A stretch of 64,000 nucleotides of DNA from Gonapodya prolifera JEL478 (GCA_001574975.1 KQ965791.1:10623-74622), one strand, 5' to 3'; shown: positions 11,901-23,431, counted from the first letter of the stretch. Notes: generated by a model from the sequence alone, not told the origin. A program made the numbers and translations.

Positions 11901-14900
11901 TGGCGAGTGTAAAATCCCAACAGGATCACTGGAGTTAAAACTCCTGCTTAGAGTGTGTCGTCCACCAGAGTAAGTACCACTACCAAGTTGCTGCACAGAT
12001 GTCCGATCTGCACCTCTGGCTGGAATGTTTTGATTGGCTGTTCTGGATACCTCTGCACTTGCCCTTCTGTGGGCTTTGTCAACTTCAGCTTCTCTCGTGG
12101 GGATCATAGTCGTATCTCCTATGCTGTGACTGTTACGCTCAGATTTGACCTCGTGACCACTGTTGGTACCTCGAAATAGGGACATGAGATATGAGTATGC
12201 AGACACCGGAGCAGCCAGTGTCCGCCCTGTAGTCGTCACTGGAGATGACGTGGCAGACGCGCTCGTCGGCGAAGCAGTCTTTGAAGCTTCGACAGCCTTG
12301 GTGAATTGGTTTCCAAGCTCAGCAGATGCTACGAGTGTGGATGTGACCGGAGCAATGTTTTCAGCCCTCTTTGCAGCTTGTCGCGCCGATACCATCCGGT
12401 CAGACTCAGTCACCAGAACGGCCCCCACAGATGGTCGACCCTTGCCCTCAGCTCTATCGGGACTCATATGCTCGGAGTCTGTCGCAATGGCGCCCCGTGA
12501 TGGCGAAGACGCCTTTTCACTTTCTGGGGACACCAGTTCCGGACCTCCCGCTGGGTATCCCCTTGCCTCGGTTGAATGCTTGCTTCGTATCGCCATTGGC
12601 GCGAACTGAAGCTCGTCATACTCGTCGTACTCATCCGCAGCGTCGATTGCGTGAGATGTTCGGATGCTTACGGCGTCTGCCAGACGGTTGATTCTTGGTC
12701 GCAGAGAAGAAGCGTTGTGTTGCGTCGACATGGACGCAGCATCGATGGAATCATTCTCAATTGAAAGCGCAATGCTCGGTGCCCCTCCGCGATATTCCAC
12801 GAGCTTCTCGAAACGCTGATGAAGCGCGGGGATCTCCACAGGAACGATCACATTGTGTTCCAACCCCTGCTGCAGCCCAATCTGCACCGAATGCATTCTG
12901 CAGCGAAACATGAACCTATCACCTCTCAAAACATCTTCAGGCCCACCGTGCTGGGCACCCTTGAGCCGGTCCTCGGCCTGCCTGTTCCAGAACGACATGT
13001 CGATCCAGTGCGGGATCGTCCACCGTCCACGCCAGTCCTGCGCCTCGCTCTCGCACACCTTGCAGAAAATCGGGTCGGCCGTGCACACGTGGTCCATCTC
13101 GGCAACGTCCAAAAACTTTTGCGGGTCGAAGGACCCGTTTGTGGGGTTCGCCATGCCTTCCAGCGCGTTGTGCGTGGGTGCGATGTACCCGCCTCCTGCC
13201 CCTGCCCCTGCAGCCGCAGCACCACCATCCGTGGGCTCGGAAAAGAACCTAAACAGCGGAACAGTATACAGCGGCGGCCTGCAAAGGGACACGATATCGA
13301 GCCCAAGTCCGTGATCGATCATGCGCTGTGTGCTGAGGCGGAGCAGGTCCCTGCTGCACTCAAAGAACCCGGGCGTGGGAGTGACGAACATGATGGACAG
13401 ACCCGTGCGGAGAAGGTCCCGGTCGACAAAGTGCCGATCGAAGGGGTTGAGGGCGATGTTGACTGGGGAGTGGACGGTGGGCGGTGGGTGTGAGGTGTTC
13501 ACAGTAGTACGATTCAACCCCTCCCACCCCCCCCACCCCCCAAATCAAACACTCACGCGCTTCCAACACATTGCCCTCATACCCCATCGAGTTTTCCCCA
13601 TACAGGACGGTGGACCCATCCTCCCTCGTGACCTGCAGCACATCCGCCTCGAACCTCGCAAAGGCCTCCTTGAGCTTCCTGAGGACCTCTGGCCACTCGG
13701 CACGGGCCTCAAAGTCGATCACGACGCGGTAAAAGTCGCGGTAGAAGCGCCCCGTGCGACCGTCACGTTGGATCCCGTTGGTGCCCAAGAGGGTGTGGTC
13801 CATGTCCGGCGGGTAGAAGACCCGCGTGGTGAGCACGATGGTGACGAGGTGGTTCGTGCCCATGTGCCGCCAGCGCTCGTATAAGTCGAGAAGAAAGCTG
13901 TGCGAATGTAGGTGGGATTTGTGCATGCATACATGAGTGCATGAGTGCATGAGTGGCATGTGTGCCCGTGAGTCAAAGAGAGAGCAACCACACGTTGGAA
14001 ACACTGCATGGAAGACAAAGTCCAGTGAACGTACCCATTGAGACACTTTCCCCGATACAACTCGCCGTCTTCATCAAAGTGGGCCATCTCCTTTGACATT
14101 TGGATAAAGATATACACTTTTGCGGACTCGGAGCGAAAGATGACCTTTGTCGTCGGTGTGACGAGACCGGACGCGACCTTGACGGAGGTGGTGCGTGAAA
14201 AAGTCGTGGCGAAGATGGGAGGGCGGGATAGAAGAGAGACGTACGATTTCACCTTTCGCGTAGAGCTCGCGGACGGCGGCGCGGACGATTCCAAAGTGAC
14301 CGAGCTAAAGGACACGAGGGGAGAAGCGACGGGAGAAGATCCCAGCGATAGGGTACAAGAAAAGACAGGAGGGAGAAGCAGGTGGTGGCATTGTTCAGAG
14401 GCATATGAGTGAAGAGTCCAGAATATTGGCAGCCGAAGAGTGCAGAAACACAACAAGTGACAAAGACACAGTCAGTGAACGAGACACAGTCAGTGAAGGA
14501 TACGCATCAGCAAGAGCTCCATCGGTCTTGACGCGAGGAACAGAAACAGACGAACCTTGCGCCCACGAAAGAGACATGTATTCTCGAGGTCTTGACGAAG
14601 CAGCCACATGTCCGGTCTGGCAAAGTACTGGTCCTTGAACATGATCTCTACGTAGTCGACTGCGACTTGTACGCGATCGACCTGGTGAAGTGGTGCACAA
14701 GTGTGAGAGTGAGTGAGAGTGAGGTGATGATCCCAACTGAGCGCGAGACGTAAAAATAAAAGAGTTCGCGTTTTCCTCCCATGCCAAAAAGCGCGAGAGT
14801 ATTCTGCTCCGCGTGGAAACTGGCCTCCGACGGTCAGCGTCGGTCAGGGCTATCGCGCTTAGGCCTCGGAGTTCGCTCCGCGAGGAACATTCCGCTTTGC

Positions 14901-15389
14901 GGGGTGCTCGCCTCCGGCGGACAGCCTCGCTTCACTCGGTCCTCGGGGTCCTCCCTCCGCTCGCGTTGCTCGCTCCGGTCGGACCGCACGCACCTTTTTC
15001 AAGACGACGTCCCCCCTTGCCCGCAAATCAAACGCCGAGGCAATGGTGCGCTCGATGGACACTTGCAAGTTGGGCTGTCTCACGAGCATGTCGCGGTCTG
15101 GCCTCCTGGGTATGAGGAACAGGCGCGAGTGCGAGTGGAGCGCACCGGCGTCCTGAGGTGCCAGCGAGTGGCCCGGTATGATCTCAAGGACATCGTTTTC
15201 GGATATTCCAGGCAGCAGGTCTGGGTTTATGATCAGATCCTAGGAGTGGGGAGCGAGTTGGAGTGGGGTGGCGAGTGAGCGATCGTGGGTGCGAAAACGG
15301 GCGCAACAGACGCCACTCACGTGCTTGCTGAAGGTCGCCTCGTGCACCCACAGATGCAGCACGCGCGAGTCGGTGTCCCTCCACTCCAT
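8906..15389 (-). CDS. IML1: IML1/DEPDC5, GATOR1 (SEACIT) subunit
   Basis: IML1/DEPDC5 is the GATOR1 subunit that, with NPR2 and NPR3, restrains TORC1 at the vacuole when amino acids are scarce. The first exons join in phase: 15389-15321 (start [20 protein letters not shown]), 15239-14994, 14681-14556, then one starting at 14304. Family blocks follow in order: [18 protein letters not shown]-like [32 protein letters not shown] (about 13.4 kb), a long serine-rich variable stretch (about 12.9-11.8 kb), [19 protein letters not shown], a DEP domain (about 10.32-10.10 kb, with [14 protein letters not shown]) and the C-terminal domain ([19 protein letters not shown], 9.7 kb). The last exon ends at 8906. 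There are at least a dozen exons. One small junction near 9.4 kb could not be phased. The gene diverges from ELP1 with 51 bp between start codons. Confidence 0.93.
14910..14930 (-). repeat. GC-rich intronic repeat, copy in IML1
   Basis: This lies inside the IML1 intron at about 14993-14682. The 21 bases are the exact reverse complement of 15933-15953 in ELP1. The surrounding roughly 170 bp is also GC-rich and built from words such as GGAGCGAGC and CGCGGAGC. Relative to its host gene it has the same orientation as the ELP1 copy. Confidence 0.7.
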
Positions 15390-15440
15390 CGCTGCTGCGG
15401 TCAGTGCTGCGGCCGGCCACCTTCTACAAAGCGAAACCGC
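15390..15440. promoter_or_regulatory. Shared divergent promoter between IML1 and ELP1
   Basis: Only 51 bp separate the two start codons. No TATA box is apparent. The core promoters and 5' leaders of the two genes must overlap each other or lie inside the neighbouring reading frames. This is inferred from the gene starts; there is no direct transcription evidence. Confidence 0.55.
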
Positions 15441-18400
15441 ATGCGGTCTCTCGTGTTGTCATCGGCGCAGAGTGGGCACGTGCCAGGCGAGGAGAGTGGC
15501 AGCGATGCGTTTCTCTCCTTCTTTGCGCCGGATCGCACGGTCTTTGTCGTCTCCGAGGCGCACTCCCAAGTCTCCATTTTCGTGTTTCGCCACACGCAGA
15601 CAACGCAGCGTCGCTCCCCGTGTCCTACACAAAGACAGACGTGGTCGTGGGCGCGCACTTCATACACGCAACCCATCCGATTCTCGTGGCACATTCGGAC
15701 GGAGACATGCGCATGGTCGATTCCATCTCCGCGACGGCAACGGACCACCACACGCAGGCAGAGGTTGTCGGCACAGTTGACACCGGTATAACGTGCATGG
15801 AGTGGACCCCGATGGCGAGTTGCTTGTGCTGGTCACCGGTGGGGGGGGAACCCTGCTGCTCAGGACGTCCTCTCAGGCGAGAGATCCTTGCGCGAAGCGC
15901 GAATGAGACAGCGCAGAGCGAACCCGAGCGGAGCGAGGCTGTCCGCCGGAGGCAATTGATCTGCGCGGACCGCGAATGACACACGCGGAGCGTATTCTTC
16001 CGCCGGAGGCGATTGATCTGCGCGTAATTCACGGAGGGGAGACAAAAAATTGAATGCCCATTGCCTTCGGAAGCTGAATGGATTTCGGGAATGCTTTACT
16101 GTGCCGTGGATGATGATCGACGTGAGTGTGGGAACGTCAGCAATCTTTCCGTTTTTCCTAGTCTCATTTGACGTCCACCCCACTCCAACTCACCCCCATA
16201 AAGTCCAACTATGGACCGTCTCCAACTACGCCTGGCACCTCGCACAGGACCTCCCCGAACGCGACGTGCGCGCAGTGGAATGGGATCCCGTCGAGTCGGG
16301 CACTTTGCATGTCGTGAGTCGAGGTTCGTTGTGCCTTTCGCGATGTTCTTGCTCTCCCCCGTTTTGGTACGACTCGTGACCTCGTAACCCCACCACCCAC
16401 TGTAGACCGGTATTTCATGTACACTTTTAACTGGGCCATACTGCAATCCTCATCGCTGGACGCGGAGAACTCGGTGACTGTCGCCGTCATTGACGGAGGT
16501 TGATAATCCCCCTGTTCCCCGTATCAGCCCCCTTCAACCTTCTTATCCCCCCTCCCCTCCCCATCGTAGCAAAATTCAAACTCACCCCCCTCACGCACCA
16601 AGTCGTCCCACCCCCCATGTCGACCTTCTCCATCACGCCGTCCGCGTCGGCCGCGCCCGTACGGCACGTCTCGTTCGCGAGAGCGCGCACAGGTGACGAT
16701 TTTGCGGTACTGATGTGTACCGGGGACGTGCGGGTGTTTGAAGGCCGGAGCGTGCACAGGCGGTGAAGGTGCCTGTTGCGGGTGACGTGATTCGGTGAGC
16801 TGAGCGGGATCGGTGAGAGTTTGAGACAGCCGAGTTAATTTTGGCTCACCGCCGGCTTGTCTCAGTGTTCCTGACGGAATCGTCCCTCGGCAAGTATCGT
16901 ACGCGGGCCCGAACGAGATCTACGTTCTTGCGCACGACGATTCCAAGGATGTTTTGGTCCTCCTTCACTCACCGGACACACACTTGATGGTTCCATTACC
17001 CACGAGGATGATGCTGTTGATAGATGCGGACGAGATGGTCCTGCTTCAGGGCGTGGATGGAAGTCTTTGGAAAGGTGGGGTTGTGATGCTTGTGCTGTTG
17101 ACGTCCGTACGCTAAAACGGACTGTTAAGTCCCTCGCGGATCCACACTGACTGTGGAGCGATTCTCCAAATGCCCCAAGCTCTCCATGCCCTGCGTCCTG
17201 TTGACGGTTCTGAAAGCGTGAGTTCACACTTCCATCCCCGTGAACTGGCGGGAAGCCACGACCTGGTATGCCATCTTCGCGGGACCCAGACATCGTGGCG
17301 CTGTCCCCGCAACACGGCCTGTACGTAAACGGACGCCTGCTCTTCCCGGACGTCACATCGTTCTTTGTGCATTCGGACTTTCTTCTCTGCACAACGCTGT
17401 CGCATACCCTGAAATGCGTCCAGCGGAGTCGCCTTTCGGGAAGCACAGGTGGGCACGATATCTCGGTCCCCTTGTGCCTCCTCAGAGTGTAACCATTTTC
17501 TCATCTCGTCCTCGCGCAGCTAGTGCAGTCAATGTGTCAATGGAAGAATCCCACCGCCGGATCGAACGGGGTGCAACAATCGTAACCGCCGTACAGGGAG
17601 GATTGGCGGTGATATTGCAAATGCCTCGAGGAAACCTTGAAACGATCTATCCACGTGCACTTGCAATTATCGCGTTACAGAAGAAGCTTGATAGGTGATG
17701 GTCGTCACTAACTCCAATTTACGGCAGCTTTGCCTAACTTTATTTCTTCGTATAGCTCAAACTACCGCGAAGCTCTGGAACTGTGTCGGGAGCATCGGAT
17801 TAGCATGAACCTTCTGTGCGACCACAACCGCACTAAGTTCTTGGAGGACAGTGCTTCATTCGTATCGCAAGTCAAGAAAGTGGATCATTTGAATTTGTTT
17901 ATTTCGAGTTTGATGTGGGTCGTGAATGCTTTGTGTGCTTTTGTTTGTGCAGAGTTGGTTGAAGCTGGGTACTGTTCGATTGACCAACAGCGATGAGGAT
18001 GTCACGACAACACAGTACAAAATGTTTTACAATAACAGAACGCCAACACCTCAAGAGGATCGGTGAGATATCATTTGGTGCGAAGTGCGCACCCCGGTCG
18101 CTGGATCTATTCTCCAGGACAAAAGTTACTGCTGTCTGTCAGAAGCTTTGCTCTGTCATCCAGAGTCTTAGCTCCGAAGAATACATCCAAACGATCCTTA
18201 CCACGTTCGTAAAAGAGAGTCCCCCGTGCTTAGAAGACACGCTTACATCAATTCAGTACCTCAGACGTAAGAAACCTCCGTCCGACACAGCAGCGTCTAA
18301 ATGATTAATTCGTACATATCCAGAAATGAAGGGATCGAAAGCCGCGGACGAGGCCACCAAGTACATCGTGTTCCTCGTGGACGCCAACACACTCTTCCAC

Positions 18401-20001
18401 GTGGCTCTGGGCATGTACGACTTTGGTCTCGTCGTGATGATCGCGCAGCATTCCCACAAGGTGAATGAAATACGTAACGTTGTTTGGTCATGCTGGCTGA
18501 CACGTTTTGTTTGCCAATGGGACCCGAAAGAGTACCTCGCGTTTCTGTCTCAGCTGCGAACCCTGGACAAGCCGATACAGCGGTTCAGGATAGATGACTA
18601 CCTGAAGAGACATTCCAAAACATTGAAGAATTTGAGTGAAGCGAGTTAGTGTGGACGTTCAGTGGTTGGTGGTTCTAAGGCGATAATAACGTTTGACCAA
18701 AATTAAGGTCAAGACCATTTTAGTGAAGCTCTGACCTATATCTCTCGTCATAAGCTGCACTCTGTTGCACTCGATATCTTTTCGGAAAAATCACAGCCGA
18801 AAGAAGTGCTCAAGTTGTTTAGTGAACCCTTGGTGGACGGGGGACAGCATTGCGAGGCCGGAATCAGTGAGCAGGAGCTGCGAATCATGTTAACGGGAGT
18901 GCTCAGGTGTGCAATTGTATTTCAGTGTATGATCGTGCAGAGTGCTACCTGGAGGCAATCGAGAGCTATTCGAAGGTCTCTTCTGGAGGGAGGCCATGGC
19001 GTCGGCTCACTTGGCAAAGCAGGATAAAGAGTCGATCGAGAAGCTTTGCGCTGATATGGCTGGTGAGTTGTCGAGAATTCTCTGTTCGCGTTCCCATGTC
19101 TACATGTTTGCATTGCTTCAGATGAGCTCCGGGAAGATAGGAGATGGAACGATGCCGCGGAATTGCTCCACAACTATAGTGAAGACGTTGAAGGAGCAGT
19201 GTGGTCTTATTGCCTCGGTGGAAACTGGGAACAAGCAACTCTCGCGGTGAGTATCGCTTCATACACGTCAGATATGGCATTACCGCATCTCTTCCAGTAG
19301 GCACTATCGAGAGGTCAAGAAGCACTTGTAGAGTCTGTCATCAAACCGGCACTCATAGATGGTAAGAACAACAAAAGTTTATAACCTCTTGCTCTTCTTG
19401 AGCGTCATTACCACAAGAACTTGAGCGTGTTTCAAGCGGTCTGGGACGGGATCCAAATGGACAAGTTTCAGCACATCCACAAGGCAAGAATCGTCGCAAA
19501 TTTGAGCGGAAAAAACTCTCCGGGATGGAGGGAAGTCAATACGAGGAAGAATACCTTGTGACATACTTCAAAAAGACGTTTTAGAGAGTCGACAGTTTGC
19601 GAGGTAGGTTTAGTAAACGATAAAACGAAGATGTCCGACGCTCAAATGCACTCTGGGCAACAGGTGACGTGACCTCCCTGCTTCTTCATTACGTTCGCCA
19701 CTTTGGTGCCAGCTCCGAAGCCCGCAACGTTCAAGTACTGTTTGTTGGTGTTCTCGACAAATGGCTTCTGTTAAAGAAAGTATCTTTGTTCCTTTTGACG
19801 ATATCGAGACAACAGAACAGTTGAAAGAGCGCTGTGAGTGACGTGTTAGAAGTCAGAATTTTGCCCACCTTACAAGAACGTCATTTAGTGGCGAAAGGGT
19901 TAGATCCCGTCACAGGACAACCACTCGTAAACGTACCCACGAAGCACATAGCAGCACCTCTTGTGGGAGTTTGGGAGAAATTGAAGTGCCCGGAGATGTA
20001 A
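15441..20001 (+). CDS. ELP1: ELP1/IKI3, Elongator scaffold subunit, with frame breaks
   Basis: ELP1 is the large scaffold of Elongator, which adds the cm5 group to wobble uridine of tRNAs. Recognisable family blocks are MRSLVLSSAQSG (start), VQLWTVSNYAWHLAQDLP (about 16.2 kb), HQVVPPPMSTFSI, LLCTTLSHTLK, LQMPRGNLETIYPRAL (17.6 kb), NLLCDHNRTKFLED, DPKEYLAFLSQLR (18.5 kb), IDDYLKRHSKTLK, WREAMASAHLAKQ (19.0 kb) and YEEEYLVTYFKK (19.55 kb). The gene has many short introns. Oddities: most of the first-propeller segment expected between about 15.87 and 16.18 kb is missing and a GC-rich repeat sits there; conserved blocks switch frame near 15.59, 15.81 and 18.98 kb without an obvious intron; and an in-frame TAG lies at 19582-19584 where relatives have glutamate. 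Either this copy is decaying or the sequence has indel errors. Identity is certain; integrity is not. Confidence 0.88.
15933..16024 (+). repeat. GC-rich repeat inside ELP1, with internal duplication
   Basis: Positions 15933-15953 match 14910-14930 in reverse complement over 21 bases. A 25-mer (CCGCCGGAGGC, A or G, then ATTGATCTGCGCG) occurs at 15943-15967 and again at 16000-16024 with one mismatch. It lies where part of the ELP1 propeller should be, so it marks an intron or an insertion that replaced coding sequence. Confidence 0.65.
18907..18925 (+). other. Possible 19-nt intron or frame slip in ELP1
   Basis: The frame ending MLTGVL and the frame starting VYDRAECYLEAIE are joined if the 19 bases that start GTGTG and end TTTCAG are removed. 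An intron this short would be exceptional in fungi, so a sequence error is at least as likely. Confidence 0.3.
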
Positions 20002-20683
20002 ATTACACACTTGTATAACATAAATTAATGTTAGTTATGCGACAATTGAACCCCTTGTTGATGACCGGAACACAAACGGATCTTCGACGAGCAATTCGAA
20101 TGACTCAACCTTTGTGAACTGAATGGAAGCCAACCACGTAGAGGGAACCTGTCCACATATCCTCATCGTCAAAGCAGTAATCGGACTTTTCATATCCAGA
20201 AACTCCGACAAAGCGACTTGTTCCGGTTACGTGCAAACTGCAAGACATGACAGATTAAAATCGAACTGTGGTTTTGTGATTGTACATCACACGTCAGTGT
20301 CCTTTGCGAGATAATGGCGTGGAGCTTGGCAGAACGATGGCAAAGGATCCAAAGATTACGCGAGCGAGTGAAGCATTTCGGATTCTTTAAATTTTGCAAC
20401 GTGTGAACTAGAAAGGCTGTTCAATCTTTCAAATGGTCTGGGGTGGAATCCAAGTTCTGATTTGGAGACACGGGAACAGGCACTGAAGATTGGACCGGCG
20501 GAACTAGTTCCAAAAGAGTACGGAATAAATGCAAGTCGGTGTTCCACTGGACAGCAACGTTTTACAATGACGACTCCCATCCTCATGATGCCACCGAGAC
20601 TGTCGAAAACCGTCCCCCATTCCCTCTATGCCCGCACTTCCGTGCACACCACAACTCCTTGCCCTCTTAGCGGTACTGATGAT
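20002..20683. other. Spacer between ELP1 and RPS29
   Basis: No known gene is recognised. A short plus-strand frame (about 20312-20402, starting MAWSLAERWQRIQRLRERVK) and a later one with RNKCKSVFHWTATFYNDD (about 20.53 kb) look protein-like and might be exons of a small gene. They match no family I can name and do not form one frame. Confidence 0.35.
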
Positions 20684-21001
20684 TCATTTTGTGTTTGATT
20701 CGGGTGATACTGTCAGTTCGTGTCCTGAATTGCACGCATCTTCGGGATCACAAACCTTGATGAATCCAATGTCCTTCGATTTTTCCCGGAAGCATTGACG
20801 GCACACCATGAGTCCGTACTTCCTGATAAGACCAGCCTGGTGGGCGCAGACACGGCTGATATACCAAATATGTGTGGGGGGAGAATCCGGAGGTCAGGAG
20901 GGCGAATCCTTGATCCTGACGATGCGTAACTCAACGCACCACTGCCGAGAGCCCTTTCCGTACTTTCGCGGTCGCGAGAACCAGACTGCGTCGTGCGACA
21001 T
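20684..21001 (-). CDS. RPS29: 40S ribosomal protein uS14 (RPS29)
   Basis: uS14 is a small zinc-binding protein of the 40S head. Exon 1 (21001-20940) encodes [20 protein letters not shown] plus two bases. Exon 2 begins at 20855 and supplies CRVC, then [12 protein letters not shown] and [12 protein letters not shown]. The two C-x2-C pairs are the zinc ligands of the family. The intron is 84 bp with GT..AG ends. The normal family protein ends one to three residues after GF(V/I)K. Here the frame continues for about 20 residues to a stop at 20686-20684, unless a second intron starts at 20755 (GTTTGT). The stop is therefore uncertain. The neighbouring gene TCTP is on the same strand. Confidence 0.92.
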
Positions 21002-21207
21002 GGATGGATGGATGGGTGTTTCCGGCGACTAAACCAAGTTGATGACACTGTGCCACAGTGTCACCACAGTGTCACAACCTCCTTCCTCCTCCCCCAACAC
21101 CGCCTCAAACACAAAGCCGGTACACTCGACAAGCCTACAACACCTGGGGGTCTCATTTCGGAGAGCGGGGACTGAATCAGGAAATGTCACTATTATTATT
21201 CTAACGA

Positions 21208-22358
21208 TTATACACGTTCCTCCGCGAGTCCATCTTTGAAGAACAGCATGTACGGAGTAACCTGACAGAAAGATTGTTCGCTCAACCAGATTGTCAAAGT
21301 ACGAATGCTGTTACTCACTCCGTCCTCCCTGAAGTTCAGTAAAATTACCATACCCTCAGGGTTCATGTTCTCACCGGTGTAGAAATCGTAGTCCTGAAGG
21401 TGCATTCCATCCGTCACGAAGAAGACGACGTAAGTTGCAATTCGGATAATGGTTTCGCGCAAAATATAGTATATCGACCAACCTTCAATCCATTCACAAT
21501 TTTGGTGACTTGCTTCTTTGCCTTCTCTTCGAAAGTAGCTACACGGTCTGGGTTGGTCTTTTGGAGGTGCTCCTTGATGGCTTTCATCTTTCACACTAAT
21601 GTGAGCTCAAGTTCGAAGCCGAAAGAATTAGTGCAGGACACTCACGTAGCCCTTGATATACGCCATGTAGCCCTTTTTGTCGAACGAGGTTTGTTGGAGT
21701 CGCAAACCATAAACAACTGGTGATGTTGTGCGATGTGATTGGGAGGACAGTAATTAGAAGGTTCACTCATCCACTAAACGTGTAACGTCGGGTCTCACTG
21801 TTGTTAACTGTCTGAGCACCAGCTGATTCCACACCACCATCGTCGTCGCCGCCTTCCGCTGAAGGGTTCCCGCCGATGTTGACCTCCACGTCGCCAGAGA
21901 CTTGAATCATCTTCAAATATTACAGGGGAGCGAATGAAACGGGCGTGAATTGGAGATCATGTACGAAACAAAATCAGGATGAATTATTAAAACTGAATTG
22001 AGAGGTCCGGTAAAGAGATTTCCGCAGGATGCTGAAGCCAACGCTGTCCATATCTCGAACTTGTTCCACGGTGTGTCAAACCGCCTCATTCTCGATTCCA
22101 GCAGGAGTACCATTGAATAAAAAGGCTTTGGTAACACCCCCGTTCCGTGTTCATCTTTCCTCTCCAAAGCATTCAAATGACCGTGGACTCCTTCCAGCGA
22201 AAAGTGCACCCCCCGATTGCCAGGAGCAAGAAGCTTTGCGTATAGCTGACCTTGGCGTCGGCTTCAAGCCAGAAGTCATCAACTTCCTTGACGGGGTAGG
22301 CGTCCGAGAGCACTTCGTCCCCAGAAATGACATCTTTGTAGATAAGCTGAGGAACCAT
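21208..22358 (-). CDS. TMA19: Translationally controlled tumour protein (TCTP)
   Basis: TCTP is an abundant, ribosome-associated, Mss4-fold protein linked to growth and stress responses. Five or so exons are visible on the minus strand. They give [20 protein letters not shown] (22.34 kb), [16 protein letters not shown] (21.87 kb), [16 protein letters not shown] (21.69 kb), [19 protein letters not shown] (21.59 kb), [20 protein letters not shown] (21.39 kb) and [16 protein letters not shown] ending at 21208. The last intron (57 bp) interrupts FREDG|VTPYM. The start used here gives MVPQ before LIYKD. The usual family start is M(L/I)IYKD, so CTCAG before CTTATC may instead be a 3' splice site after a tiny first exon. 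The conserved core is complete. Confidence 0.93.
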
Positions 22359-22521
22359 TCGGGGAAAGTACGGTTTGAGACCAAATCTGATGTCACGTCG
22401 CAATCGCTATGTTTGGCTTGTGGGCGCACCATTTTCCCCGTGTAATCGATGGAGCGGAGAGTTGCGAAAAAGTTCTCACTTCACAAGCAATCCGGCACAA
22501 ACCTCACCAAAGTCTTTGTGC

Positions 22522-23431
22522 ATGGACCCTTTCCCCCTCCCACAACGGATGCTGCTCCACCCTCGAGTCATCTTCGCTGATCAGCAGTTAGCTGTACTTT
22601 TTAAACCAGCTGGACCCCTTTCTCAACCATACTATCGCGATGAACCCTCACTTGTGGAAGCATGGCAGCATCTCTTTGGGAGACCATACATAGGAATCGT
22701 TCACAGACTTGACAGGAACGTTTCGGGGCTCATCGTTGCTGCGAAAAGGTCAAAAGCGGCGGCGAGGCTCGCGGAGCAAGTTAGGAATGGCGAAGTGCAA
22801 AGGCGATACTTGGGCTGGGTGATCTGTGATATTTCAAAAGTACTAAGGAAAAGTAATCCAGAAATGAATGTGGGGCATGGAATCGAATGCACGCTTTTGA
22901 GCGTGGAGGGACCGAATAAATCTGTTCGATGGACTCAGTTGCTGAAGAAGAATCACGCCACCAACACTGTACACGTTGTGGAATCCAGCAATGCTGCAAC
23001 AAACACCTCGAGGGCTGGTGCTGTAAAGCCCTCATCACTGATTGCTACCCACCCGAGCTGGGAGACATCGGTTGCACCTCGGTTTCTCTTGTTGAGATCT
23101 ATCTGGAAACAGGCCGTTCTCATCAAATCCGAGTACAATGTGCTGCTTCCTGATTTCCAATCGTCGGAACAAGAAGTATGGGGGACTCCCGTCTCAGCTC
23201 GGATTGAAGCGTCTCACCCTGCATGCTCACGCCCTTGAGTTCAGGCATCCAACCACCCAGGAGCACCTAATGTTTGAAGATCCCCTTCCGCAGGAGTTAC
23301 AATCTAGTTACGGGAGGCCCTTATCCTTTGAACTTCTTATTGACACGTCCCTTCTCTCGCGACGAACTTGTCATAATTACATTGAGTGTTGTAAAGTTTC
23401 AAAGCACCAATACGATATTCCACTTGCTTAA
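22522..23431 (+). CDS. RluA-family pseudouridine synthase (RPUSD-like)
   Basis: This family isomerises specific uridines in rRNA, tRNA or mRNA; RPUSD members act mostly in mitochondria. The segment IGIVHRLDRNVSGLIVAAK (22.69-22.75 kb) is the catalytic motif II, with the aspartate of HRLDRNVSG as nucleophile. LFKPAGPLSQ is the substrate-loop motif upstream. EIYLETGRSHQIRVQC (23.10 kb) and KKYGGLPSQLGLKRLTLHAH (23.18-23.23 kb) are motifs III and beyond. The start at 22522 (MDPFPLPQRM) is the first ATG giving the whole domain. The conserved blocks after about 23.05 kb switch frames, and a TGA falls where G(F/H)PIVG begins, so the copy has frame breaks from error or decay. RPUSD3/4 is the closest type I can suggest. 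Confidence 0.85.

Noticed and set aside
12163-13884. Several plus-strand frames of 100-220 residues
   Set aside because: They are antisense shadows of the IML1 exons at 13.5-11.8 kb and show no family motifs.
19558-19584. 27-nt intron (GTGACATA to TTTTAG) that would remove the ELP1 TAG
   Set aside because: It would delete a conserved helix segment (VTYFKK) and is too short for normal splicing. A nonsense change or sequence error is more likely.
19582-19584. TAG reassigned to a sense codon
   Set aside because: Only one such site was found, and other genes in the window read normally with no internal TAG in clean genes such as RPS5 and MGM1.
22448-22575. Upstream ATG at 22448 (MERRVAKKFSLHKQSGTNLT) as mitochondrial presequence of the pseudouridine synthase
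   Set aside because: The frame does not join the domain and no intron connecting them was seen.
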